Shown in pieces: positions 15,733 to 25,600 of a DNA stretch of 34,360 nucleotides (the first letter of the stretch is position 1; every line of letters starts with the position of its first letter). The stretch comes from an uncultured Gammaproteobacteria bacterium. Lineage in GTDB: Bacteria > Pseudomonadota > Gammaproteobacteria > Pseudomonadales > UBA5518. A model generated the notes under the pieces. That model did not search any database and was not told where the DNA came from. It saw nothing but the letters and a program-made list of their open reading frames with translations. The stretch spans positions 1 through 34,360 of the forward strand of contig CAIYPF010000201.1 in assembly GCA_903928015.1 (NCBI GenBank), given 5' to 3'. Made by a program: the position numbers and the translations under genes.

Positions 15733-16145
15733 CCGGCATCCTCCGGGCGGTGGGCAAGCACGTGCTGCACCATGCGCAACTGCTTGCGCCCCAGCACGCG
15801 CGTGCCGTTGGCGACATCGAGCTCCACGCCGTAGAGGGCGATGTCGTAGAGCCCGGGCGCACCGGCACCGGTACGCCCCTGCCGCACCGGCAGCAGCAAC
15901 TCCGCGCGCCAGCCGATTCGGAAACCGCGCCAGTCAAGGAAGCCCGTGGGCTGCGCACCCAGATCCACCTGTTCGAGTTCTGCGATGGCCTGCTGCACGG
16001 CGGATTCCTCGAGCGCGAGGTCACGCACCTTGCCGAGGGCGTTGATATCGTTGCCCACCCAGGTGAAGGCACCGAGCAGCACGAAGCCGAGGATGGTGAG
16101 CGCGACCACCGCCTCGAGCAACGTGAAGCCGGCGGCCGCGCGCAT
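15729..16145 (-). CDS. gspI: Type II secretion minor pseudopilin GspI
   Basis: A 138-residue minor pseudopilin with leader MRAAAG6 and FTLLEAVVALTILGF with Glu11 at +5. NDINALGKVRDLALEESAVQQ is the usual GspI alpha segment (consensus R..AL.EA.Wla..). It starts the pseudopilus tip with J and K. ATG 16145 overlaps the gspH stop by 1 bp (TGATG). Confidence 0.9.
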   Translation of the reverse strand: MRAAAGFTLLEAVVALTILGFVLLGAFTWVGNDINALGKVRDLALEESAVQQAIAELEQVDLGAQPTGFLDWRGFRIGWRAELLLPVRQGRTGAGAPGLYDIALYGVELDVANGTRVLGRKQLRMVQHVLAHRPEDAG

Positions 16146-16522
16146 CAGCCATCCTCCTTCACGGTGCAAAAGGGCGGCGCGAGTTCCAGTTGCCGCTCGA
16201 TGCGGCCCGCAATGACGCTCATGCGGCCGCCGGCGCAGAGGCCGTTGCGCTTGATGTAAATCCGCTCCGCACCCGCCAGCGACCACCCCTTCGGCAGCAC
16301 GAGGTGGCGCATGGCCAGATCCTGCAGCGTGCCCTCGTCACCCGTGGCGTAGGCAAGTCGCGGCAGTGCGGCGATGCCGTCCTCCAGCCCCTGCAGTTGC
16401 GTGTTGAAACGCACACGATCGTAGAGACGCGAGAGCGCCGGCGCGGCGATGGCAAGCACCAGCGCGCCTATCACGAGGGCGACGCTGATCTCGATCAGCG
16501 TGAAACCGCCCTCGTTGCGCAT
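16145..16522 (-). CDS. gspH: Type II secretion minor pseudopilin GspH
   Basis: A 125-residue pseudopilin: leader MRNEGG6, FTLIEISVALVIGAL with Glu11 at +5, then a short globular domain with two late cysteines (Cys96 and Cys119) that could form a disulfide. It is shorter than most GspH proteins (150-190 residues). The call rests on its place between G and I. It overlaps the stops and starts of both neighbours by 1 bp. Confidence 0.85.
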   Translation of the reverse strand: MRNEGGFTLIEISVALVIGALVLAIAAPALSRLYDRVRFNTQLQGLEDGIAALPRLAYATGDEGTLQDLAMRHLVLPKGWSLAGAERIYIKRNGLCAGGRMSVIAGRIERQLELAPPFCTVKEDG

Positions 16523-16956
16523 CAGGGCAGGTAACCGATGTCTGCGGCGAGGCCTTCGCCGCCGAGTTCGCCGTCGGAGCCCAGCGAATAGAGCGTGAAA
16601 TCCTGCCCTGCAGCGGCCTGGTCGCGGTATTCGTAGGGATGACCCCAGGGGTCAACCGGCATTTCCTCGTCCAGATAAGGGCCCGCCCATGCGGGCAGGT
16701 CGCTGCCCTCGGGACGCTTGCCCAGCGACGCCAGCCCTTCCTCCGTGGTGGGGTACCGGCCGATGTCGAGACGGAAGGTCTGCAGCGCGGTTTTCAGCAT
16801 CTTCACCTGCGTCTCGGCGGTTTTCACCTTCGAGCTGTCGACCTTGCCGAAGAGTCGCGGCCCGACCAGACCGGCGAGCATGCCGAGTATCACCAGCACC
16901 ACGAGGATCTCGATCAGCGTGAAGCCGCTGCTGCGCTTGCGGGGATGTCTTTGCAT
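16522..16956 (-). CDS. gspG: Type II secretion major pseudopilin GspG
   Basis: A 144-residue major pseudopilin that builds the pseudopilus shaft. Leader ends SSG11, then FTLIEILVVLVILGMLAGLV with Glu16 at +5. Diagnostic blocks are YPTTEEGLASL and the Ca-site region DPWGHPYEYR followed by LYSLGSDGELGGEG. All hallmark residues are present. ATG 16956 has AGGAG upstream, in the 41-bp gap after gspF, the largest spacing in the operon. Confidence 0.97.
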   Translation of the reverse strand: MQRHPRKRSSGFTLIEILVVLVILGMLAGLVGPRLFGKVDSSKVKTAETQVKMLKTALQTFRLDIGRYPTTEEGLASLGKRPEGSDLPAWAGPYLDEEMPVDPWGHPYEYRDQAAAGQDFTLYSLGSDGELGGEGLAADIGYLP

Positions 16957-16997
16957 GGATGGTGCTCCTGGTCGCGGGCGGCGGCTGCCGCAGTGGT

Positions 16998-18182
16998 TCA
17001 GACGGGAATGTCGGTGAGGCTGGTGATGGCGAGAACGATGCCCAGCACGATGACGCCGATGCCGGAACCGATCACGAGAATGGCGAGCGGCTCGATCAGC
17101 AGCAGCACGCGTTTCATGCGCTCGCGGCCGCTCCTTGCGCTGAGCGCCGCGAGCGCTTTGAGCATCTCCGGAAGACGCCCGGCGCGCTCACCCGTGCGCA
17201 GCAGGTTCCAGGCCGTGGCATCCAGAGCGCCCTGCTCCTCCAGCGCCTTCGAGAGCGCCAGACCGGCCTTCACGGATCGCGCGGCGGTCTCGAGGCGTCG
17301 CCTGCGCGTGACGAGCTTCACCGAACTGTTGGCGAGATCGAGGGCGTCGAGCATGGGCACGCCCTGCCCGAGCAGCGCGCCCATCAGCGCGGCCCATCCA
17401 GCGGTGGCGGACTCGCCGATCCAGGCACCCACCACGGGCAGCTCCGCAAGCCACTCGAGAATGGCCTCACGCACACCGGGGCGGCGCAGCACCCGCACAA
17501 CCACCACGACCAGCACCAGCAGTCCGAGCAGCAGCGCGAGCAGGTTCTGGTTCACGAACTGCCCCGCCGAGAGCACCGCCCACGCGAGCCAGGGCAGGGA
17601 TTCGGAGTCTTTCAGCAGGCCGGCGAACCGCGGCACCACGAAACTGAACATCAGCCCCACCGCCAGCAGGCCCACGCCTACCAGCACCGCCGGATAGATG
17701 AGCGCGTTGCGCATCTCGGCCGCGAGCTCGCGCTCGTAGGTGTACTGCGTGAGCGCTTCCTCGAGGCTGTCGGCGAGGCGACCGGTCATCTCGCCGGCAC
17801 GCGCGAGCTGGAAGAAATACTCGGGCAATTCGAGCCCGGAGAGCCGCAGCGCCTCGGCGAAGGGCTTGCCCTGCGCGATGGCACGGCCAAGGGTGTCGAG
17901 CGCGTCGGCCAGGCTGTCACCGGCGTGCGCGCTGGCGATCGACTGCACGGATTCCGCGATGCCCAGACCCGAGCGCAGCAGCGTGGAGAGCTCGGTGAAG
18001 GCAAGTTGCAGCGTGGCTCCCGACACACGCCCGCGCCGCCCCTTCGCCACGGCAGGCTCGATGCCCAGCACCGTGTTGCCCTGACGCTGCAGGCCTCTGC
18101 GAGCCTCGGCCTCGGTGGGCGCTTCCACAGCGCCGCGCTCGAGCTTGCCGTCGGCGTTCAGCAGTTCGTAGGCGAACTTCAC
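16998..18182 (-). CDS. gspF: Type II secretion inner-membrane platform protein GspF
   Basis: A 394-residue polytopic inner-membrane protein. Two repeated cytoplasmic four-helix domains (about 55-170 and 260-370) carry the GspF signatures ELSTLLRSGLGIAESVQSI and ALLGQGVPMLDALDLA, and ARAGEMTGRL and LRTGERAGRLPEML. Membrane helices lie near 170-192, 218-240 and at the C-terminus (367-388). The start is GTG 18182, 1 nt after the gspE stop. Confidence 0.95.
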   Translation of the reverse strand: MKFAYELLNADGKLERGAVEAPTEAEARRGLQRQGNTVLGIEPAVAKGRRGRVSGATLQLAFTELSTLLRSGLGIAESVQSIASAHAGDSLADALDTLGRAIAQGKPFAEALRLSGLELPEYFFQLARAGEMTGRLADSLEEALTQYTYERELAAEMRNALIYPAVLVGVGLLAVGLMFSFVVPRFAGLLKDSESLPWLAWAVLSAGQFVNQNLLALLLGLLVLVVVVVRVLRRPGVREAILEWLAELPVVGAWIGESATAGWAALMGALLGQGVPMLDALDLANSSVKLVTRRRRLETAARSVKAGLALSKALEEQGALDATAWNLLRTGERAGRLPEMLKALAALSARSGRERMKRVLLLIEPLAILVIGSGIGVIVLGIVLAITSLTDIPV

Positions 18183-18183
18183 G

Positions 18184-19887
18184 TCACTGGCTCACGACCC
18201 GCATCACTTCCTCGACGGAGGTGATGCCGCGGCTTGCTTTCAGCAGTCCGTCCTCACGGAGCGTCCGCCAGCCCGCCTCGCGTACATGGGCCTTCAGCTG
18301 GTCCTGCGAGACATTGCGGGCGACCAGCGCCTGCAGGGATTCGTCGACGGGGATCAGTTCGTAGATACCGAGGCGACCCTTGTAGCCCGTGCCCTGGCAG
18401 GCCGGACAGCCGCGCGGGTGGAACCAGTTGCCCTGCCCGTTCCAGGCAGGCACACCGGCGAGCTCCTCGAGGATGGCGGCAGGCACCGTAGCGGGCTCGC
18501 GGCAGGCGGTGCAGAGGAGCCGCACCAGTCGCTGCGCCTGCAGGCCGCGCACGGGAGCTGCCGCGAGGAAGGGCTCGATACCCATGTTGATCAGTCGCGT
18601 GAAAGCCGAGGCCGCGTCATTGGTGTGCAGCGTGGAGAGCACCAGGTGGCCCGTAAGCGCGGCCTGGATCGCGATCTCGGCGGTCTCGAGGTCACGGATC
18701 TCGCCGATCATGATGACGTCCGGGTCCTGGCGCAGGATGGCGCGGAGCGCCCGCGCAAAGCTGTAGCCGATGTCGGCCCGCGCCTGGATCTGCGTGATGC
18801 CGGGCAGCTGGAATTCGACGGGGTCTTCCACCGTGATCATCTTGCGGTTGCCGTCGTTGGCGGCGGCGAGCATGGAATAGAGCGTGGTGGATTTCCCCGA
18901 GCCGGTCGGGCCCGTGACCAGCACGATGCCGTGCGCCTCGCGGGCCCAGCCGTGCATGATCTCGAGGTGGTCGGGCTCCATGCCGAGATTGGCAAGCGCG
19001 AGATCGGCGCGCTCCTTGGGCAGCAGGCGCAAGACGATCGACTCGCCATGCACATCGGGCGCGGTGGACACGCGGATGTCGAACTCGCGACCACCGACCC
19101 GGGTGGTCATGCGGCCATCCTGGGGCAGGCGCCGCTCCGCGATGTCGGCGCCCGAGATCAGCTTGATGCGAGAGGCGACCGCAGGAAAACGCTCCATCGG
19201 CTGCGTCATGCGCGTGTGCAGCACGCCGTCGACGCGCAGCCGCACCACGAACTGCGTGGCGCCGGCCTCGATGTGGATGTCGGACGCTCCGGCCTCCACG
19301 GCCTGCCCGAAGATGTTGTTCACGAGCTCGATGATCGGGGCTTCCTCGGCGAGCTCGCGCAGCGCCTTGTCGGTGCCGGTGGCAAGCGACTCCATGGCGC
19401 GCTCGCGGGACACGAAGTCCAGGTAACGGTCGAGATCGTGGCGCCGTGCAAGGTGCAGATCGAGCCGCCGTTCGCCCGCACACACCGAGAGCGCCTGCAG
19501 CACCAGGGGCGAGAGAGGGTCCTGGGCCGTCCAGCCCAAGGCCTCGTCGCCTTCGTGCCAGAGGAGCACGCGCTGGTCGACGAACCAGTCGGCCGCGATA
19601 CCGGACTCGGCAATGCCCTGCTGCACGCGGTTCTCGTCGGGGAGGGGGGCATCACTGCCCAGTACCGGTGCCTCGAGCTGCGCGCCCAGAGCCTTCAGGA
19701 GTGCGTCTTCGGAGACAGCGCCGGTGCGGAACAGGATGGAACCCAGACGCCCGCCCGCCGCAGCCTGAAGCTGCAGCGCCCGCTCGACGTCCTGCAGGTG
19801 CACGGCGCGGGCCTCGATCAGCAATTCGCCGATTTTGCGTGATTCCACGGTGCGGTCGTCTGTAGGGAGGGCGGTCAGGCTATTCAA
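18184..19887 (-). CDS. gspE: Type II secretion ATPase GspE
   Basis: A 567-residue cytoplasmic motor. An N-terminal GspE-N domain (about 14-150) binds GspL. The ATPase core has Walker A GPTGSGKST (326-334), the Asp box around VEDPVEF (353-359), Walker B DVIMIGE (390-396) and the His box TGHLVLSTLHTN (412-423). The four-cysteine zinc site of GspE is intact: Cys459-x2-Cys462 and Cys494-x2-Cys497. The frame can start at TTG 19887, but GTG 19848 (ESRKIGELLIEARAV) gives a more usual N-terminus and may be the true start. It is the first gene of the E-F-G-H-I-J-K-L-M-C-D operon and is divergent from cinA across about 60 bp. Confidence 0.95.
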   Translation of the reverse strand: MNSLTALPTDDRTVESRKIGELLIEARAVHLQDVERALQLQAAAGGRLGSILFRTGAVSEDALLKALGAQLEAPVLGSDAPLPDENRVQQGIAESGIAADWFVDQRVLLWHEGDEALGWTAQDPLSPLVLQALSVCAGERRLDLHLARRHDLDRYLDFVSRERAMESLATGTDKALRELAEEAPIIELVNNIFGQAVEAGASDIHIEAGATQFVVRLRVDGVLHTRMTQPMERFPAVASRIKLISGADIAERRLPQDGRMTTRVGGREFDIRVSTAPDVHGESIVLRLLPKERADLALANLGMEPDHLEIMHGWAREAHGIVLVTGPTGSGKSTTLYSMLAAANDGNRKMITVEDPVEFQLPGITQIQARADIGYSFARALRAILRQDPDVIMIGEIRDLETAEIAIQAALTGHLVLSTLHTNDAASAFTRLINMGIEPFLAAAPVRGLQAQRLVRLLCTACREPATVPAAILEELAGVPAWNGQGNWFHPRGCPACQGTGYKGRLGIYELIPVDESLQALVARNVSQDQLKAHVREAGWRTLREDGLLKASRGITSVEEVMRVVSQ

Positions 19888-19949
19888 TCAGGTCGGTCGG
19901 TGGGAGACAATCGAGCCCGGCGAGGCTGCACGGTCCGTGTGACAGCCGC

Positions 19950-21245
19950 ATGACCGGGGTCCCCCGCGTGAAACTGAACCTCCTGATGACCGGCAACGAG
20001 CTGATGAGCGGCGTCACCGTCGACAGCAACTCTGCCCTTGTTGCCCGGCTGCTCGAGCCGCTCAACCTGCGCGTGGGCTGCAAACTGGCGATCGGCGATG
20101 ACATGGGGCAGCTCTGCTCGGAGATCGACCGTCTGGCCCGCATGTCGGAGGTGCTGGTGGTGAACGGCGGGCTGGGGCCCACCAGCGATGACCTCACCGC
20201 CGAGGCGCTGGCGCGGGTGGTGGGCGTGCCTCTGGTCGAAAGCGCCGCGGCGCTCGAACACCTCGAGACGTGGTGCGGGCGGCGCGGGCTGGCGCTGAAC
20301 GCCGCCAACCGCAAGCAGGCCTTCCTGCCGCAGGGCGCCGAGCTGATCCACAACCGCGTGGGCAGCGCGGTGGGCTTCCGGCTGCGCCATCTCGGCTGCG
20401 AGATCATCTGCACCCCCGGCCCGCCGGGGGAGCTGCGCCCCATGCTGGAGGAGCACATCCTGCCCTGGCTCGCAGGGCAATACCCGAACAGCGAGCCGGT
20501 GGTGATCACGCGATTCCAGTTGTTCGGCATCGGCGAGTCCTCGCTGCAGGAACTGATCCGCCGCCAAATGCCCGACTGGCCTGCAGAGGTCGAACTCGGC
20601 TTTCGTGCCGGTGCGCCGCTGCTTGAGCTCAAGGTGTCTAGCTTCAGCGAGTCCGCGCAGGCAGCGCGCACGTCCTGCGAGGAGCGGCTTCGCGTGCTGC
20701 TGGCAGACCACGTGATCGGCATGGGCGATATGACGCTGCCCTCGTGCGTGGTGGCGTTGCTGGCCGCGAGGGGTGAACACGTCGCGCTCGCGGAATCCTG
20801 CACCGGGGGGCTGATCGCCTCGCTGTTGACCGAAGTCCCGGGCGCCTCGCGGGTTTTCGAGGCGGGCTACGTGGTGTACGCCAACCGCATGAAGGAGCGC
20901 GCGCTCGGCGTGAGCCACGCCACGCTGGAGGCGCACGGCGCGGTGAGCGAGCAGGTGGTACGCGAGATGGCCGCAGGGGCGCTGCGGGAGAGCGGCGCAC
21001 AGCACGCGCTGGCGGTATCGGGGATCGCCGGGCCCGAAGGCGGCACGCCAGAGAAACCGGTGGGCACGGTGTGGGTCGCGTGGGGCAGCGCAGGGAACAT
21101 CCGCGCGCGGGAGTTGTATTTCCCGGTGGCACGCAAGCTCTTCCAGACCATGGTGGCAGCCACGGCGCTTGATCTGCTGCGCCGGGATCTGCTGGGCATC
21201 GCCGGAGACCCACGGTATTTCCGGGAGCGGCGGGTGCCGCGCTGA
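19950..21245 (+). CDS. cinA: CinA family protein, nicotinamide-nucleotide amidase
   Basis: A 431-residue two-domain protein. The N-terminal molybdopterin-binding-like domain (about 7-175) has TGNELMSG, NGGLGPTSDD and CTPGPPGE, the ADP-ribose pyrophosphatase part of CinA. The C-terminal PncC domain (about 265-420) has AESCTGG with the catalytic Ser and SGIAGPEGGTPEKPVGTVW; it deamidates nicotinamide mononucleotide to recycle pyridine nucleotide. ATG 19950 and GTG 19968 (KLNLLMTGNELMSG) are both possible starts and neither has a strong ribosome site. It is divergent from gspE and convergent with the fusion gene at 21305. Confidence 0.93.
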   Translation: MTGVPRVKLNLLMTGNELMSGVTVDSNSALVARLLEPLNLRVGCKLAIGDDMGQLCSEIDRLARMSEVLVVNGGLGPTSDDLTAEALARVVGVPLVESAAALEHLETWCGRRGLALNAANRKQAFLPQGAELIHNRVGSAVGFRLRHLGCEIICTPGPPGELRPMLEEHILPWLAGQYPNSEPVVITRFQLFGIGESSLQELIRRQMPDWPAEVELGFRAGAPLLELKVSSFSESAQAARTSCEERLRVLLADHVIGMGDMTLPSCVVALLAARGEHVALAESCTGGLIASLLTEVPGASRVFEAGYVVYANRMKERALGVSHATLEAHGAVSEQVVREMAAGALRESGAQHALAVSGIAGPEGGTPEKPVGTVWVAWGSAGNIRARELYFPVARKLFQTMVAATALDLLRRDLLGIAGDPRYFRERRVPR

Positions 21246-21270
21246 GGTTGCCGGGTCTTTGGGTGACGGC

Positions 21271-21296
21271 AGGGGCGGGCCATGCCCGCGACAGCA
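21271..21296 (+). repeat. REP-like palindromic element, second location
   Basis: GCGGGC-CAT-GCCCGC stem at 21275-21289; the 19 bases 21275-21293 are identical to 9142-9160. It fills the 59-bp gap between the convergent ends of cinA and the E2/BKACE fusion, where it could also act as a two-way transcription stop. Confidence 0.75.
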
Positions 21297-21304
21297 GCCC
21301 TTGT

Positions 21305-22618
21305 CTACGGCAGCCGCAAAACCTGCGCCGCCTCGGCGCAACTCGCCACGGGGCGCCCCACCTCGTGGCAAAGCGCCACGGCCTGAAGGGTGAGCTCCTC
21401 GTTGGTAGGGTGGTCTGGGCCGAGGTGGTCCTCTAGCCCGGTGTGCAGATGGCCACCACGCTCGAGTGCAAGACGTGCCACCGGCGTGGCGAACAGATCG
21501 CCCCCCATCACCGCCACCGACCACGGCAGGTCGCAGCCCGCGGTGTCGAGCATCTCGAGGTAGGCCTCCAGCGCCTTCACGGTGGGCGGCAGGCCGAAGC
21601 TGACGCCAGTGCCAATGCCCATGTAACCGGCATCGCCACCGAAATAGAACTTGAGCATCGCACCGGGAGGCAGCTTGCCGAGCCGCCAGTAGACGAGCGC
21701 ATTGCGCAGGAACCCGGGTTCGTAAATGGCGAGACTCAACCCCAGTTGCAGATCGGTGGCCTGCGCGATCGCGACCTCCATGTCGGCGAAGGTGTTGAGG
21801 TACATGAAGCTCTGCTTGCTCGGCATGCCGTCCGGGTCGGCCCAGCCGAGGATCATCGAGCCCGGATCCATCAGCCCGATGCGGATCGCGCCGGCGCCGG
21901 CAAGGATGCGGATGTGCTGCAGGCGATCGGCCATGGAGCCGCCCGCACCGATGGTCGGGTAGAGCAGGGCATCCGGACGCACGGCGAGCACCGGGCGGTA
22001 GCTTTCGAGGTAACGCTCCGCGGCCTCTGCGGGCGGCAGGCTGAAATCACTGAGCGGCGTGTGCGTGTGCACGATCGACGCGCCTGCGGCGAAGCAGGCG
22101 AGCGCCTCGGCGGCGATGCCCGCGGTGTCGACGGGCACGTGCGGATTGCGGCCGGGCTGCGTGGCGCCGTTGATGGCGGTCTCGATGATCACGGGCTGCG
22201 GTCCGCGCGACGGCGCAGCCGCGCCGGAAGATGCGGCAGGGGCAGCGCTGTCGATGCCGTGGATGGACTCGAGTTCGAGCCGCAGCTCGCGGGCGAGTTC
22301 GCCGAGCGAAGGCGGGACCATTGCCGGCCGGGGCTGCGCGACAGGCGCTGGCGGCGCCACGGCAGGCACGTCTCCGGATGCGGCCTGGAAAAGCCCGAGC
22401 AGCGCGCCGGGCTCGAGCCAGTCGCCCTCCACCGCGCCACGCACCACCAGTGTGCCGTCGCAGGGAGCGCTGATCTCGAGCAGGGCATCTCCCGTGTCGA
22501 GGGTTGCGACAGGATCGCCCGCGGCGCATTGCTGGCCTGCGCTTGCGTGCCACTGCAGGAGTTCGGCGCCGGTGAGCTCGGCGCTGACATCGGGGATGCG
22601 GATTTCGATGGGTTTCAT
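21305..22618 (-). CDS. E2-like lipoyl/subunit-binding front end fused to a beta-keto acid cleavage enzyme (BKACE, DUF849)
   Basis: A 437-residue fusion. Residues 3-78 fold like a lipoyl/biotinyl domain (IRIPDVSAELTGAELLQW, then GDPVATLDTGDALLEISAP). The acceptor motif ETDKA reads DTGDA: the modified Lys is Asp44, and there is no lysine between residues 3 and 140. An Ala/Pro linker follows, then PPSLGELARELRLELESIHG (102-121), which matches the peripheral-subunit-binding helix of E2 proteins. Residues 142-437 are a BKACE, a zinc enzyme that cleaves a beta-keto acid with acetyl-CoA: HxH ligands His184 and His186, YEPG (Glu300), and GGHLHTGLED with Glu396 and Asp397. The conserved Arg of GGHxR in characterised Kce reads His392. 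The start overlaps the tamB stop by 4 bp, so it is in the tam operon. The native reaction is unknown. Confidence 0.85.
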   Translation of the reverse strand: MKPIEIRIPDVSAELTGAELLQWHASAGQQCAAGDPVATLDTGDALLEISAPCDGTLVVRGAVEGDWLEPGALLGLFQAASGDVPAVAPPAPVAQPRPAMVPPSLGELARELRLELESIHGIDSAAPAASSGAAAPSRGPQPVIIETAINGATQPGRNPHVPVDTAGIAAEALACFAAGASIVHTHTPLSDFSLPPAEAAERYLESYRPVLAVRPDALLYPTIGAGGSMADRLQHIRILAGAGAIRIGLMDPGSMILGWADPDGMPSKQSFMYLNTFADMEVAIAQATDLQLGLSLAIYEPGFLRNALVYWRLGKLPPGAMLKFYFGGDAGYMGIGTGVSFGLPPTVKALEAYLEMLDTAGCDLPWSVAVMGGDLFATPVARLALERGGHLHTGLEDHLGPDHPTNEELTLQAVALCHEVGRPVASCAEAAQVLRLP

Positions 22619-25600
22619 CGGCTGAAAGAATACAGGAAGTCCACCGCGTTCTCGACGCCGGAGACGGCCTCCACAAAGAAGCGCGGCGTGAGCCGGTACC
22701 GCAGCCTGAACGTGTTCACCTTATCGAACGTCGAGACGCCGTAGCGCAGGAAAAGATCGGGCGTGAGGTAACCGCTCAGCTGCACTTCGGTGCCGCCCTG
22801 CACCTTGCGCGAATCCACCTGGAAGTCCTGTATCCCGAGCTTGCCGAGGATCTTGCCCGTGACCTTGCCCGCGCCAGAGATGCCGAGCTGCATCATCGCG
22901 CTGCCGACGGCGAGTTCGTTGTCGGTGCCCGAGGCAGGCGCGCGGCCCGTGAGCAGGTAGTGGAGGGCGCGGCTCTCGGGCATCGTGGGCCGCGAGAACA
23001 CCGTCACCTCGGGTGTCTTGGCATCGCCGCGCACCTGCACGCCCACCGTGACCGGATCGTCATCGATATGGCGCACGGCAGTGATGCGCAGTTCGGGCCG
23101 CTCCAGGGGGCCACGGAACAGCAGATTGCCCTCGGTGACCTCGAGCCTCTGCCCGTAAGCGATGTAACGACCGTCCAGGATCTTCACTTCGCCACGCCCT
23201 TCGAGCGGCAAGTCCGGGCCGCGCCGCAGCCGCAGCGCACCGCCGAGACGCGCGTCCGCGCCGAAACCCCGCAGGTGCACCGCCTTGCCAAGGATCAGGT
23301 TCACGGAAAGCGCGTAATCGATGCCCGGTGTCACGCGCTGACGGCCCACGATGACGGTATCGCGCGAAACGCTCACCGCGCTCTCCGGCAGCGATTCGAG
23401 GTCGACCTCGGCCTCGGGTATCTGCACCTCGCCCGTGATCCTGGCGAGCGCGGGATCGAGTTCGACCGTGATATCGGGAATCACATGGATGCGCATGCCG
23501 CGGCGCGGCTCGAGCAGCAACTCCTGCGCATGCAGCCGCAGTCGGGCCGACCAGTCCTCTCCGGCCCAACGCAGATTGCCGTCGATGTCCCCGGTGCCGG
23601 CACGCGTGCGCAGCTTGCCGTCGAACTCGGCATCGGCGCCGGCGAAACGCAAGGCCAGGCTGAAATCCTCGATCGGCTGCGGGAGCCCCTCGTGCGCGAA
23701 GCGCCCCTGCGTCACGCCGAATTCGCCCGCAAGCGCGGGCTTGGCAACGGTGCCGCCAATCTTGAGGCTCCCGTCGAGCCGCCCTGCGGTGTCGAGGCTC
23801 CCTGGCAGGATGCGCAACATCGGACCCACATCGAAGCCGTTTACCGAGACGCTGCCCGACAGCGCAGAGGCAGGGGCTGTGCCCGACAGCTCCAGCGCGC
23901 CTTCCAGCCGCCCTTCCGTGCCCGAGCGCGCAGCCACACGCAGGCGCAGTGCCTCGCGCTCGGATCGCAGCGAGAGCTCGATGTCGCGAAACTCGAAAGG
24001 AACCTCCTCGCCCGCCGCAAGCGGCTCCAGCCTGAGCGCCTCGGACGATACCTTCGCGTCTATACGCAGCGGCTCTTGGCCGCGACGCGATGCATCGAGC
24101 GCGACGGCGAGCGTGCCGCCGGCCTGCACCTCTTCGGGCAGCCAGGCAGCGAGGAAAGCCACTGGCAGCGCATCGGCGCGCAGCGCGATGCCCTCGACCA
24201 TATCCGGTGCCACGCGGATGCGCCCGGTGCTGCAGGCCGCGGTGTCTTTGGAGCGCAGACAGAAAGGATCGACAGAGAGGCTGCGCGCGGGCCCGTTCCA
24301 CGCAAGCCTCAGGCTATGGTCGAGCCGCCAGTCGGGCAGACCCTCCCGCGTGGTGAGATCGAGGCGTTCGCAGTTGCCGGACCAGTTGCTGCCAGACGAC
24401 GCCGCAGCACCGGCGCAGGCCAGTTCCACCGCGAGCCCTTCGATGCGTGCGTTACCGGCCAAGGCATGGGCTGCGCGCGAGCCGCTCAGCGCGGCGTGCA
24501 GGCTCTGCACGTCCAGACCCGGCAGGGCGAGCCCCGATGCCTGCACCGCAATACGGTTGGAGGGATCGGTCTCGCTGCGCCAGCGCAACGCGAGCTCGAG
24601 GTCATCGGCTCCGTGAGCCTGCCACCGGAATCCGGAGAGCTGCAGGGTGGCATCGATTTCGGGAAGTGCGCGGCTGCCGCCCACGCGGAACGCGCCCTGC
24701 CCTCGCCCCGCCGCCTGCGGGAGTGTGTCGGCAAGCCCCTGCAGCAGCAGGCTGCCCTCCAACGCCAGGCGGTCACCTGCCGTACCCGCAATCTGCAGGC
24801 GGTTTCCGCCGCTCGAGAGCTCCACTGCGTCGAGGCTGAGCGCGCCCGCGGCATCCAGCGCCACGCGGCCCTTCAGCGCTGCCGGGTGTGCATTCACCTC
24901 GCCACGGAGATCCAGGACGGCATCGAGATCCGAGGCTGCGCCAGCCAGCGCACCCTCCATGTGCACAGTGCCGCCCACGTGGCAACCGGGCGTCTTTGCC
25001 CAGCGAGGCAGGCAGGCATCGCGGAGCAGGAGCGCGAGTTGCCAGGGCATCGCCTCGGCAAGACCGAGCTTGCCCGATGCCTCCATAGCGCCAACCTCGC
25101 CCTGCAACAAAGCGCGTTGCAGTTCGACGCCCTGATCGGGGGACCAGCGCGCACTCGCCTGCAACCGGTTCTTGCCGATCCACTCCGAAACCGTAGCGCC
25201 ACGCACTTCAGCGTTGATGCCGAGCAGATTCCCGGCAAGCGTTGCACTGGCCTCTTGCAGGCTGCCGTAGGCGGAAAGATCGCCCGGCAGAGCAAGGGGC
25301 GCTTCGGCGCGCAGGTTGAGCGCGAGCGGCAGATCATCGCCGAGCGGATCGACGGTTCCGTTCAGTGTGAGCGGCCACGCACCGCCGAGGCGCGCATCAA
25401 CAGAAAGGCGTGAGAGATCTCCGCGCGCAGAGGCGCCCATCGCGGGCCAACCCTGCCGCGTTGCCGTGGCCGTCACTGCGAGCGGGAGCTGATGCTCGAT
25501 GTCGATGCGCCCGGCCGCGCGAAGCCTGAAGTCACCCAGCCCGAGTTCGAGCGTCCCGACATCCACCCGGCTGCCGAGCAGCGTCGCTGCAAAGCGGATG

